Assembly (NCBI GenBank): GCA_021787035.1
Contig: JAJYMM010000138.1
Coordinates: 1 to 64,000, forward strand
DNA from: Actinomycetes bacterium
Lineage (GTDB): Bacteria > Actinomycetota > Acidimicrobiia > Acidimicrobiales > Palsa-688
Length of the DNA stretch: 64,000 nucleotides
Reading direction: 5' to 3'
The notes below the pieces were generated by a model. The model made no database searches. It was not told the DNA's origin and saw nothing but the letters and a program-made list of their open reading frames with translations. The position numbers and the translations under genes are program-made. This document shows, one piece after another, positions 53,034 through 60,496 of the stretch (positions are counted from its first letter, which is position 1; the number at the start of each line of letters is the position of its first letter).

Positions 53034-53470
53034 TCAGCGCCCCCTGTCCGGGCGGCGTAGCCGTTCTACAAGCTCGGCCAGGCCGGCGTTGCCCTCTGCC
53101 TCCAGGCGCGCTTTGGCGGAGCGGAAGCGCTCCGTCGCCGCCCGTACTGCTCCCACCTCCTCCGCCGGGAGCATCAGGAACTTCGTCTTGCCCGCTTCTT
53201 TGTAGCTGAGCACGGTCGGCGAAGTGCAGCTCGCGTGACTTGCCGGCGAACGGGTTGTATAGGTAGCGAACCTCGCACGTGTCGTCGCCGCGGACCTCGA
53301 CGAGCGCCAAGAGGTAGTGATCGACAGGTGGTCCAGCCGGGCGATGACGAGGTCGCGCTCGGCGAGCGGGTCGCCGGTATGGCTCGCCAAAGTACCACTT
53401 ACGTCCCCACTCTTCGCACCGCTGGTAGCAAGTGCCGGAGCGTGCTGCGGCGACGATCTGAAGCCCGGGC
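53034..53470 (-). pseudogene. Broken gene of unknown function upstream of the ISKra4 remnant
   Basis: Protein-like sequence on the minus strand switches frame twice. One frame gives YLLALVEVRGDDTCEVRYLY and NPFAGKSRELHFAD; the neighbouring frame gives LSYKEAGKTKFLMLPAEEVG and AVRAATERFRSAKARLEAEG before a stop. The parts read as one basic helical protein, perhaps a passenger protein of the element. I cannot identify it. Its position directly before the transposase suggests co-inheritance. Confidence 0.45.
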
Positions 53471-53494
53471 GGAGCAGCCAACGAGCTACCGGAC

Positions 53495-53522
53495 TGTAGC
53501 GCGACTGATACAATGCACTACA
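53495..53522 (+). promoter_or_regulatory. Promoter/operator of the DUF433/DUF5615 toxin-antitoxin pair
   Basis: TACAAT (53509-53514) is a good -10 box. It is flanked by TGTAG (53495-53499) and CTACA (53518-53522), an inverted repeat that could be the antitoxin operator. Transcription would start about 53520-53522, at or next to ATG 53522, so the mRNA may be leaderless, which is common in actinobacteria. No clear -35 is seen. Confidence 0.5.
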
Positions 53523-53944
53523 TGAGTGCTCCCCTGTCGATCCGGTTCGACCCCAAGATCCTGGAGCGGTTGCGCCGACGTGCTCGGGCGGTGCCCGGTG
53601 CAACCCCGTCCGGTCTGGCGGAGCGGTTGGTAGATGAGGGACTCAGGATGGCCGAGCATCCCGGGATCGTCTTCAAGGATGGCCCCAGCGGTCGGCGCGC
53701 CGCCTTGTCCCTCGGCCCCGACGTCTGGGAGGTCGTCAAGGCGTCGAGTGAGGTTGACGAGCGAGGGGAGGCGGCGGTGCTGGCGGTTGCCGACATCCTC
53801 AACCTGGCTGAAGAGCAGGTGCGCTCAGCCCTGCGCTATTACGCAGACCACCAAGAGGAAGTCGATGCCGAGATCGCTCTTGCTGACGAGGAGTCCGCCC
53901 AGGCGGAGGAGGTCTGGCTGGTGCAGCAGCGGCTCCTCGCGTGA
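53522..53944 (+). CDS. Antitoxin with ParD-like N-terminus and DUF433-like C-terminus
   Basis: 140 residues from ATG 53522; ATG 53513 is an in-frame alternative inside the putative -10 box. The N-terminal segment SIRFDPKILERLRRRARAVP and PSGLAERLVDEGLRMAEHPG looks like a ribbon-helix-helix DNA-binding domain. ADILNLAEEQVRSALRYYAD is DUF433-like and would neutralise the partner. The acidic tail is typical of antitoxins. Its stop overlaps the next start by 4 bases (GTGA). Confidence 0.8.
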   Translation: MSAPLSIRFDPKILERLRRRARAVPGATPSGLAERLVDEGLRMAEHPGIVFKDGPSGRRAALSLGPDVWEVVKASSEVDERGEAAVLAVADILNLAEEQVRSALRYYADHQEEVDAEIALADEESAQAEEVWLVQQRLLA

Positions 53945-54327
53945 GCCCGCCGGTCGGGCCTGCGCTCCTGCTCGACGAGATGTTCTCACCGGTGATCGCC
54001 CAGCAGCTGCGTGACAAGGGCCACGACGTCCTTGCAGTGGCGGCCGATCCCATGCTCCGAGCCTTGGACGATGCCGAACTTTACGAATGGGCCCGCTCAA
54101 GCGGCCGGCGAGTGGTAACGGAGAACGCCAAGGACTTCAGGCCATTGCTCTGGCGTGAGGAAGGCAAAGCCGGACCTGGCATCCTGCTCACGAGCAGCAG
54201 GACCTTCCCACGGAGCCGACGTTCCGTGGGACACCTGGTGGCCGCGCTTGAGAGTTGGCTGTGTCGGCCCGACGCTCTTAGCCGACCGCCCGAGGACTGG
54301 CTTGTGAAGCCTCCAGGCTCACCTTGA
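53941..54327 (+). CDS. PIN-like toxin, DUF5615 family
   Basis: 128 residues from GTG 53941. The start LLLDEMFSPVIAQQLRDKGHDV, the segment ALDDAELYEWARSSGRRVVT and ENAKDFRPLL carry the conserved acidic residues of DUF5615 PIN-like nucleases. Such proteins pair with DUF433-type antitoxins, as here. The pair looks intact in an otherwise decayed stretch, consistent with an addiction module holding the region in place. Confidence 0.82.
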   Translation: MSPPVGPALLLDEMFSPVIAQQLRDKGHDVLAVAADPMLRALDDAELYEWARSSGRRVVTENAKDFRPLLWREEGKAGPGILLTSSRTFPRSRRSVGHLVAALESWLCRPDALSRPPEDWLVKPPGSP

Positions 54328-54600
54328 AGACTCAAGGCAGGGGGTTTTCTCGGGGCATGGTCGGCCAAAGCCCGCTGGACTGAGTAGGGCAGCTGCGTAT
54401 GCGCCTGAAGGGTCCAAGAACTCGATGTCGGACATGCGTGGGAGCTTTGCCGGGATCGAGGCGGTCGGAGTAGCCGGTGGCGCGGGCGCCTTGCAGATCA
54501 CTTTGAGTAGGGCGTCATGGAGGCCGGCGGCTCGTCCAAGCTGCGGATCGCCGCGGACGACCAACGCGTCGAACGTGCTGGTCGGGACTGGGTGCTGGCC
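54328..54600. other. Unassigned stretch with a possible gene remnant
   Basis: About 270 bases between the toxin gene and a transposase remnant. On the minus strand a frame reads VVRGDPQLGRAAGLHDALLK and then MSDIEFLDPSGAYAAALL, which looks protein-like but has no start context and no family I recognise. It may be the tail of a gene removed when the neighbouring elements inserted. Confidence 0.3.
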
Positions 54601-54780
54601 TCAGGCTGCCCGGTCGTATTCGTGGATGATGCCGCCAAGGATGTCGCGCCCGCTGATCATCTCGCCGGTGTGTGGTGGCAAAGCCGAGGCAGTGGGGTAG
54701 CGAGCTGACGGGCCTGGTGCGGGCGAGCCTCGTTGTAGTGGCGCACGTAGGCGCCGAGCACCGCCAGCGCTCCGCCATGT
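54601..54780 (-). pseudogene. C-terminal remnant of an integrase-core (IS481/IS3-like) transposase
   Basis: The minus strand encodes ALAVLGAYVRHYNEARPHQA, the hallmark end of DDE integrase-core transposases. After a frame change near 54,655 it encodes HTGEMISGRDILGGIIHEYD and RAA followed by a stop; the LGGIIHEYDRAA ending is frequent in actinobacterial transposases. Everything upstream of this tail is gone, replaced by the methyltransferase gene, whose stop codon lies a few bases away. Confidence 0.7.
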
Positions 54781-54786
54781 CCGCTG

Positions 54787-55902
54787 CTACCGGATGGCTT
54801 GCGCGACGCAGTCGGCGACCTGTCGGGCGAGCAGCGGAGGGACGGCGTTGCCGACCTGGGCCTGGACCGATGCCCGACGGCCGACGAAGGTGAAGTCGTC
54901 GGGGAAGGTGAACAGCCGTCGCAGCTCTGGGACCCGGAGGCGTCGGTTCTCCCAGTGGAAGGGGCCCACGTTGGGGCCGGGCTGGGCCTGGATCGTGGGC
55001 GACGGCCTGTCCGGCGACAGCTTGAGCAGGAACGACCAGTAGCGGCTGCGCCATTCGAAGACCGGGTCCGGGTGGCCCCGCTCGGCGGTGTAGAAGAGGT
55101 AGTTGTCGCCGGGCGGGATGTCGGCGAGGAGGTGCCCCCAGCGGCCCCGCACGGTCTCCTCGGGCTCCGAGGCCGTGACCAGCCCCGCCAGGGCCTCTCC
55201 GGCGGTCACGTGCGGGCGGCCGCCCCCGCCGCTCGTCCGGCGTTCCCAGGAGCCCGAGTGCGTCGCCTCGGGCAGGTCGGGCAGCGCGGTGCCCTTGGGC
55301 GTGCCGACCACGAAGAGCCGGGGGCGCAGCTGGGGCACGCCGTGGTCAGCGGCGTTGAGGACCGCCCACTGGCAGTGGTAGCCGGCCTCGTCGACCTCTT
55401 GGAGGAGCCGCTGGAAGGCGGGGCGGCTGGCCTTGTTCCGGTAGGTGAGGGCGTAGACGTTCTCCAGGATGAACGCCCGGGGGCGGGCTTCGGCGAGGAC
55501 GCGGGTGTAGCACTGGAGCAGGCTGGCGTCGGGGTCGAGCCCGGCGCGCTTCCATTCGAGCCAGAAGCCAGACTTGGAGAACGGCGTGCACGGCGGGCCG
55601 CCGACGAGAAGCTCGGGCCGCTCCCTGCCCCGCAGGCCGGCCGCCCGGAGGAGCTCCTTGGTCGGGACGTCGAGGATCGAGCGGCGGACAACGGGGCTCG
55701 CGAGGCCGGGGAAGTTCTTCTCCATCGTGTCCGCGGCGTCGTCGTTGATCTCGACGGCTGCCGCGGTGTGGAACCCGGCCTGCTCGGCGCCGAGGTCGAG
55801 GCCGCCCGCGCCGGAGAAGAGGGAGATCGCGACCCCATGCACCGTCACGCGCTCGATCCTGCCAGGTTCGCTCGCCTCCCGGGTGGACCACAGGCCGAAC
55901 AT
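54787..55902 (-). CDS. DNA (cytosine-5) methyltransferase of a type II restriction-modification system
   Basis: 371 residues from ATG 55902. Motif I is AISLFSGAGGLDLGAEQAGF; catalytic motif IV is GGPPCTPFSKSGFW (Cys105); ENV (147-149) is motif VI; QLRPRLFVVG is motif VIII; GNAVPPLLARQVA is motif X. The target-recognition region lies about residues 215-310. It transfers a methyl group to C5 of a cytosine and should protect host DNA from the endonuclease encoded 27 bases upstream on the same strand. The opposite strand has a long open frame that is only a GC-driven shadow. Confidence 0.95.
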   Translation of the reverse strand: MFGLWSTREASEPGRIERVTVHGVAISLFSGAGGLDLGAEQAGFHTAAAVEINDDAADTMEKNFPGLASPVVRRSILDVPTKELLRAAGLRGRERPELLVGGPPCTPFSKSGFWLEWKRAGLDPDASLLQCYTRVLAEARPRAFILENVYALTYRNKASRPAFQRLLQEVDEAGYHCQWAVLNAADHGVPQLRPRLFVVGTPKGTALPDLPEATHSGSWERRTSGGGGRPHVTAGEALAGLVTASEPEETVRGRWGHLLADIPPGDNYLFYTAERGHPDPVFEWRSRYWSFLLKLSPDRPSPTIQAQPGPNVGPFHWENRRLRVPELRRLFTFPDDFTFVGRRASVQAQVGNAVPPLLARQVADCVAQAIR

Positions 55903-55929
55903 GAGCTCGACCCTACGGCGAGGGTGTGA

Positions 55930-56697
55930 CTACGCCCGTCCCTCCTGCTCACGCAGCGCCTTCTGCAACTGGCGCTCGACGGCCTTGGGCACCCGGAAGG
56001 GATAGGCCCGCCAGTACTTGTAGAAGGCGTCCTCGGTGCCGAACTCGCCTCTCCCCTCCCGCAGCGCGGCCACCTCGACGACGGCGCCGAGGTACTCACG
56101 CGTCGTGCTGGAGCGCTCCTTGGAGGCGATGCGCCACGGCTCGTGGACGAACAGCTCGAGGTCGCGGACCCGGCCGCGGTAGTCGACGTCGAGGCGGTAG
56201 ACGCCGACGATGTCGAGGTGGGAGGCGTAGTCGTCGAAGGGTCTGAACATCCCCGGCCAGCGGATCGTCGGCCACTTGAAGTAGGTGTTCCCGGTGTAGA
56301 GGGTGCAGCGGGACTGGGTCTGGGTCCCGTTCTTGGCCAGGCGGGCCATCTTGACGTCGACGGCGTGGAAGGCCCCGCCGAACGCCTCCCCGCCGATCTC
56401 AAGATCGGGGTAGCTGCGCTCCTCGCCGCGCCGGCCCGTCGCCCCAGGGGTCTGATCGAGCCGGTCCAAGAGGAAGTCGACCAGGGCCACCTCGATGACG
56501 TTGGCCAGCGCGGCGGACTCCTTCGGCAGGGCTGCGAGGTGGCCGCCCTCGCCGAGCTTGGACGTGAGATCCGCCGGGCCCGTCGCGACGAGCGGCCAGT
56601 CGTGCTCGCCCTGCTCGACGTACACGCCGGCAGGCAAGAATACGAACTCCGCGCACTGCGCGCGGAGCCATGCGAGCAAGTCGACCCCGGTTGCCAC
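55930..56697 (-). CDS. EcoRV-family type II restriction endonuclease
   Basis: 255 residues from GTG 56697. The active site reads SYPDLEIGG and FHAVDVKMARL. Glu69, Asp98, Asp114 and Lys116 lie at a constant offset of 24 from recalled EcoRV residues Glu45, Asp74, Asp90 and Lys92. Other EcoRV-like segments are MFRPFDDYASHLDIVGVYRL, EPWRIASKERSSTTREYLGA and FGTEDAFYKYWRAYPFR (compare recalled FDSEDEFLDYWRNY). Presumably a dimer making a blunt cut. The recognition-loop residues differ from EcoRV, so the site is probably not GATATC. The partner is a cytosine-5 methyltransferase, whereas EcoRV's own partner is an adenine methyltransferase. Confidence 0.8.
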   Translation of the reverse strand: MATGVDLLAWLRAQCAEFVFLPAGVYVEQGEHDWPLVATGPADLTSKLGEGGHLAALPKESAALANVIEVALVDFLLDRLDQTPGATGRRGEERSYPDLEIGGEAFGGAFHAVDVKMARLAKNGTQTQSRCTLYTGNTYFKWPTIRWPGMFRPFDDYASHLDIVGVYRLDVDYRGRVRDLELFVHEPWRIASKERSSTTREYLGAVVEVAALREGRGEFGTEDAFYKYWRAYPFRVPKAVERQLQKALREQEGRA

Positions 56698-56703
56698 CGG
56701 TGG

Positions 56704-57130
56704 TCACCATAGGTGGCAGCGGCCCGGGCAGGGTGGAACGCCGGCATGCGGGCTGGCCGCGACCCCAGGTGGTACCGGGCGGGGAGCCTCACGAGCGGTC
56801 GGTACCGGCGAGCCACGCCTGGGGCTCCCGACGGTGATCGTGCGACGCCGCGTCCCTGGCATCTGCACCAGCACTCCCGCGCGCACCAGGTCCATGACCG
56901 CCTGCTCGCTCCTGCCCGTGAAGCGAGCCACCTCACCGACGGGTACCCCGGCCGGGCCGCCCGAGGCGGCGGAGGGCGTGGTAGGCGTCGTGGTAGGCGA
57001 TGCCGAGCTCTTCTGCCAGGTCGGGGAGGAGGATCCGCCCGCAGAGGCGGTCGCGGCGGGCCCAGACGTCGGAGAGCCGGGCGTAGCGGCGTGAGACGCC
57101 GGTGGCGTGGGGGTCGTAGGGCGTTGCCAT
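56704..57130 (-). pseudogene. Small helix-turn-helix gene, apparently split by a frameshift
   Basis: From ATG 57130 the frame encodes DLAEELGIAYHDAYHALRRL and stops at TGA 56933-56935. The next frame begins at once at GTG 56931 and encodes VARFTGRSEQAVMDLVRAGV and VQMPGTRRRTITVG. Both pieces look like helix-turn-helix DNA-binding segments; read together with one frame change they make a 140-residue protein. It may be a decayed controller gene or two coupled small proteins (the stop and start abut as TGAGGTG). It lies directly upstream of the endonuclease gene. Confidence 0.4.
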
Positions 57131-57151
57131 CAGTGTCCTTTCACGGGCAAC

Positions 57152-57177
57152 AAAAAACCCCCTGCCCGAGCAGGAGG
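57152..57177 (-). terminator. Intrinsic terminator on the minus strand
   Basis: Read on the minus strand, CCTCCTGC-TCGG-GCAGGGGG forms an 8-bp stem (one U-G pair) followed by six Ts. It would stop minus-strand transcription arriving from beyond 57,200, so isolating the restriction-modification block. A second perfect 10-bp hairpin, ACGGCGAGCG with CGCTCGCCGT (57182-57209), stands just ahead of it. Confidence 0.75.
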
Positions 57178-57560
57178 TCGAACGGCGAGCGCGGAGCAGC
57201 GCTCGCCGTCAGGTAAGCAGCAGGGTGCCGGTCAACGTGAACATCGACCGTCAGTGAACCCGTTGGTGCTGACGACGTCATGCAGTGCCTCGATTCTCGC
57301 TCGGGGATAGTCAGAGTCGAGGCCTGGTTGGGCGACGTTGGCCGTGCGTGCCGGCTCCATGAGTTCAAGGGCGGGGTGCGGGAGGTGCCGCTTGCAGTGC
57401 GTTCGCACTCATCCAGCACGGACGCCAGGTGTCTGCGCCCGAGGACGAGGGTCAATCGAGGCACTCCGGCGCACTCGCAACCCGCAGGTCAGGGGTTCGA
57501 GCCTCCCAGGCTCACAGGCCCGGTCCAGCCCGGGCGAACAGGACGCGTTCGCCCGGATTG
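57178..57560. other. Non-coding stretch between the terminator and the RibD-like gene
   Basis: About 380 bases with no convincing gene. It holds the 10-bp hairpin at 57182-57209 and a tRNA-like 3' fragment at 57469-57517. Short open frames on both strands show no conserved motif. Confidence 0.5.
57469..57517 (+). other. tRNA 3'-half-like fragment, possible attachment-site remnant
   Basis: GCGCACTCGCAACCCGC looks like an anticodon arm. It is followed by AGGTC (variable loop), AGGGG-TTCGAGC-CTCCC (T arm, first pair mismatched) and AGGCTCA resembling a 3' acceptor strand. The 5' half of a tRNA is absent and the anticodon stem pairs poorly, so it is not a working tRNA. Fragments like this are left where elements integrate into tRNA genes. 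Identity of the parent tRNA is unsure (Thr- or Ala-like). Confidence 0.45.
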
Positions 57561-58199
57561 TCAGCGCTCGGCGCGGTAGCGGAGGTGGGTCACCCCGGGG
57601 GCCTCGACCACCCACTCCTGGCTCAGTGAGAGATCCGCGAGGTCCGGACTGTCGAAGAGCCGTACGCCCCCGCCCAGACAGACGGGCACGAGGTGCACGG
57701 TGAGCTCGTCGACGAGGCCCGCCGCGAGCAGCTGGCGCCCGACCGTCGCCCCGCCCGCCACCGCCACGTCCCGGTCGCCGGCCACGGCACGGGCTCGCGC
57801 CACCGCCGCCTCGGGCCCTTCGGTGACGAAGGTGAACGACGTCCCGCCGCCAAGGTGCAGGGTCTGTCGGGGATGGTGGGTGACCACGAAGACGGGCAGG
57901 TGGAAAGGGGGCTCGTCGCCCCACCAGCCGGTCCACTCGTCGTCTGCGGGGCCGGCCCCGCCGAACATTCCGCGTCCCATCACGATGGCGCCGGCGTCCA
58001 CGTCCTCTTCTTCGTAGACCGCGGTGCTCGCATTGGTAACGCCGCCACTGAGCCCGGCGTCACGCCGCCACGCGGCGAGCTCGCGCATCCAGTCGTGGAG
58101 CCGCTCGCCCTTGACGCCGAGCGGGTGCTCGTGACTCTGCTCGGGGCCTGCTGCGTAGCCGTCGAGCGACATCGAAACGCTGTAGATCACCTTGCTCAC
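57561..58199 (-). CDS. Dihydrofolate reductase-like (RibD C-terminal domain) protein
   Basis: 212 residues from GTG 58199. The start KVIYSVSMSLDGYAAGPEQS, the segment GAIVMGRGMFGG, VFVVTHHPRQTL, the dinucleotide-binding-region motif DVAVAGGATVGRQLLAAGLV and DELTVHLVPVCLGGGVRLF are typical of the RibD-C/DHFR-like family. It is probably an NADPH-dependent reductase of unknown substrate; stand-alone members are common in actinobacteria, and most are not true dihydrofolate reductases. It appears intact and unlinked to its neighbours. Confidence 0.88.
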   Translation of the reverse strand: MSKVIYSVSMSLDGYAAGPEQSHEHPLGVKGERLHDWMRELAAWRRDAGLSGGVTNASTAVYEEEDVDAGAIVMGRGMFGGAGPADDEWTGWWGDEPPFHLPVFVVTHHPRQTLHLGGGTSFTFVTEGPEAAVARARAVAGDRDVAVAGGATVGRQLLAAGLVDELTVHLVPVCLGGGVRLFDSPDLADLSLSQEWVVEAPGVTHLRYRAER

Positions 58200-58923
58200 C
58201 AGCAGCTCCTCCCGGTCCGGCGCAGGCGACTGTACCGAGCCGGCACGGCCGCTGCTACTCGAGCCGGCGGTCGCGCGCGCTCGAAGAGATCGCTGGGGAC
58301 GTCGCGCGCCCTCAACTCCGAGGCGGTGGACGCCTACTCACGCGAGTGCACTTTCGCTTCCGGGGGGCTACCTACGGGGACGGCCGACCGCGATCGGGAA
58401 CAGCCGGCAAACATCGAAGTCCTGGTTCTCCTCCTGGGGGATCCTTCAAAAATACGGTTCAGGAGATCCTGATTCACGGCCTCTGGAGCGAAGATAGCGT
58501 CGATGCTGGTTCGAGCGAGGGCGTCGTGTCGTTCGGCTTGGTAAGCATGGACCTGTGCAGTGGGTCTAGGGCTTCTGCGAGCGGCAGGGGATGCTCACCG
58601 GCCTTTACTCCGGAGATCTGGACGGCTACTACAAGGGCCAAGCGAGCCGGACTCGGCGCCTCGCGCCCGGGGCGACAACTGTCCTGGAGTTGGTGCCGGC
58701 CCACGCTTGGCAAGTACTCGGGGGGTTCCGAGCTTCGCCGGGCCCTAAGCCGGCAGGCTCCACCTGGCCGGTCCTTTACCTACCCAGCCAGCAGTTCAGG
58801 GCGGCCCTTACAGGCCGCCCTAACTGTGTTCACGACTTCAGCACTTCGCGCAGCGCTGCACTATGGCGTCCAAGTGGCCGGCTCGGGGCTCGCCGCGGGG
58901 CAGCGGATCGTGGTCCCAAACAT
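58200..58923. other. Long gap without a recognisable gene; one strong hairpin
   Basis: About 720 bases separate the RibD-like gene from an ABC ATPase fragment. I see no conserved protein on either strand; open frames in several phases are GC-driven. A perfect 9-bp inverted repeat AGGGCGGCC-(6)-GGCCGCCCT at 58798-58821 resembles a terminator stem but has no good T-run. The segment is probably degraded insert DNA. Confidence 0.45.
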
Positions 58924-59470
58924 ATGAGCGGCTGGGACACCCCATCGAACCCCGGTGAGGCCACAGCACAGTCTGCGACGCCCGACGCCCGTGCCGGCAC
59001 CCCTCCACTCGTCCTCGAGCTCGACCACGTGACCAAGATCTACCCGAGCAACTCGCCCGTTCGTGCGCTGCGAGACGTGAGCCTCGGCGTGACTGCCGGC
59101 GAGCTGGTGGCGATCGTGGGGCCGTCGGGCTCTGGCAAGACGACCCTGCTGCACATCGCCGGTAGCCTGGATCGGCCAACGAGTGGGACAGTACGCGTCA
59201 CCGGGCTCGACGTGGCTGCCTTGACCGACCGGCAGTTGGCAGTCTTGCGTGTCACCCGGATCGGTTTCGTCTTCCAGCAGTTCTTCCTCGCTGAGCACGC
59301 AACAGCCATCGACAACGTCGCCGACGGCCTTCTCTACGCGGGGGTAGCAGCCTCCGGACGCCACCGCCGGGCAATCGATGCCCTCGAGCGCGTGGGCCTC
59401 GCAGCCCGCGGCCACGCCCGACCCACTCAGCTGTCGGGCGGCGAACGCCAGCGCGTCGCCATCGCCCGCT
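58924..59470 (+). pseudogene. ABC transporter ATP-binding protein (MacB/LolD-like), 3'-truncated
   Basis: From ATG 58924, after a variable N-terminus, LELDHVTKIYPSNSPVRALR leads to Walker A GPSGSGKTTLLHIAGSLDRP, the Q-loop GFVFQQFFLAEH and signature LSGGERQRVAIAR. Homology ends at 59,469, so Walker B, the D-loop and the switch histidine are missing. From there the frame continues through the antisense of the next gene. Such ATPases serve export or lipoprotein-sorting permeases; no permease gene is present. It is non-functional. Confidence 0.85.
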
Positions 59471-60476
59471 CGCCGATCCCGCAGCGCCGGGCGAGGGCCC
59501 ACAGCTGGTCCCTGTCCTCGGAGGAGGTCCGGGCGCCGTACCGCATGACGTGTACGACCGCCCCGCCCCGGGGAGCGAGGTGTGCGTTCGGGCTGTGGGT
59601 GGACAGGTACACAGGCTGGTCGAGCCCGTAGGCGACCATGGTGGCGGGCACCCGGCGCAGGCCGAGGTCCAGGCAGGCTGCCGTCGCTGGCGCGCCCAGC
59701 TCCCATGGGGGGGCATCGGGGAGCAGTGCTCGTGCTGCCGCGGGGCTGCCGGCGGCGACCACCACCGAGGCGGCCCGCAGCGTCCTTGCCGGCGTGCGCA
59801 CCTCGCAGGTGCCGTCCGTTCTGGCCTGCAGTGCCGTCGCCCGCTCGCCCTCGAGAACCGTTGCCCCGCCAGACGTAGCGGCGGCCACCAGGCCATCGAC
59901 GAGGGACAGCCAGCCGCCGTCGAGGTAGACGACGTTGCCCTCGAGGGCGAGCCGCAGCTGGGCGACGGCGGCACCGGCGGAGACGCGCTCGAGGTCGCCG
60001 GCGTAGGTCACGACCCGCGTGAGCGCCGAGATGACACCAGCCCCCCGGGAGCTGAGGCCGAGCGAGGCGATCCACTCGGCGGCGCTCAGCGCGACGAACG
60101 AGGCAGATTGCAGCTTCGGAAGAGTGGTGAGCAACCGAGCGACCCGGACCTTGTCGAGCAGCCCGAGGACCGGCGAGCGGAGCAGCGACCCGGCCGAGGT
60201 GGGTAGCAACGCGGGCTCACCGGTCGCCTCGTTGTACCCCGAGACCACCGGGTGGGGAGGCGACCCCTTGAACCCGACACCCAGCCGGCCGAGCACGTCG
60301 GCCCCGGCTCCCCTTCGGTAGAGGGCGTGGGGCCCTTGGTTCAGTACGAAACCTTCCCGCTCGTCGCTTCGTGCCCGGCCCCCCGCCGCCCGCACGTCGC
60401 AGCACACGACCGACGCTCCGCGTCGCGCCGCCACCGCTGGAAGCCGACAGCGCGGCAGCCAGCGTTCGACTGCCAC
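59470..60476 (-). pseudogene. FAD-dependent amine oxidase/protoporphyrinogen oxidase-like protein, truncated at both ends
   Basis: The central part is clear: ARRGASVVCCDVRAAGGRAR, EGFVLNQGPHALYRRGAGAD, LEGNVVYLDGGWLSLVDGLV and YLSTHSPNAHLAPRGGAVVH fit phytoene-dehydrogenase-like flavoproteins. The N-terminal dinucleotide-binding GxGxxG is missing or scrambled, and the C-terminus is cut at the junction with the ABC ATPase fragment (about 59,470), losing the final FAD-binding segment. It cannot fold as a normal flavoenzyme. Confidence 0.75.
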
Positions 60477-60496
60477 CTAGTCGGGGTGGCGGGCGG

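Noticed and set aside
54799-55929. A 376-codon plus-strand open frame opposite the methyltransferase
   Set aside because: The minus strand has all cytosine-5 methyltransferase motifs; the opposite frame has only low-complexity Val/Gly/Arg/Ala sequence.
58591-58923. A 110-residue N-terminal extension of the ABC ATPase fragment
   Set aside because: Composition is low-complexity, there is a hairpin inside it, and ABC ATPase homology begins after ATG 58924.
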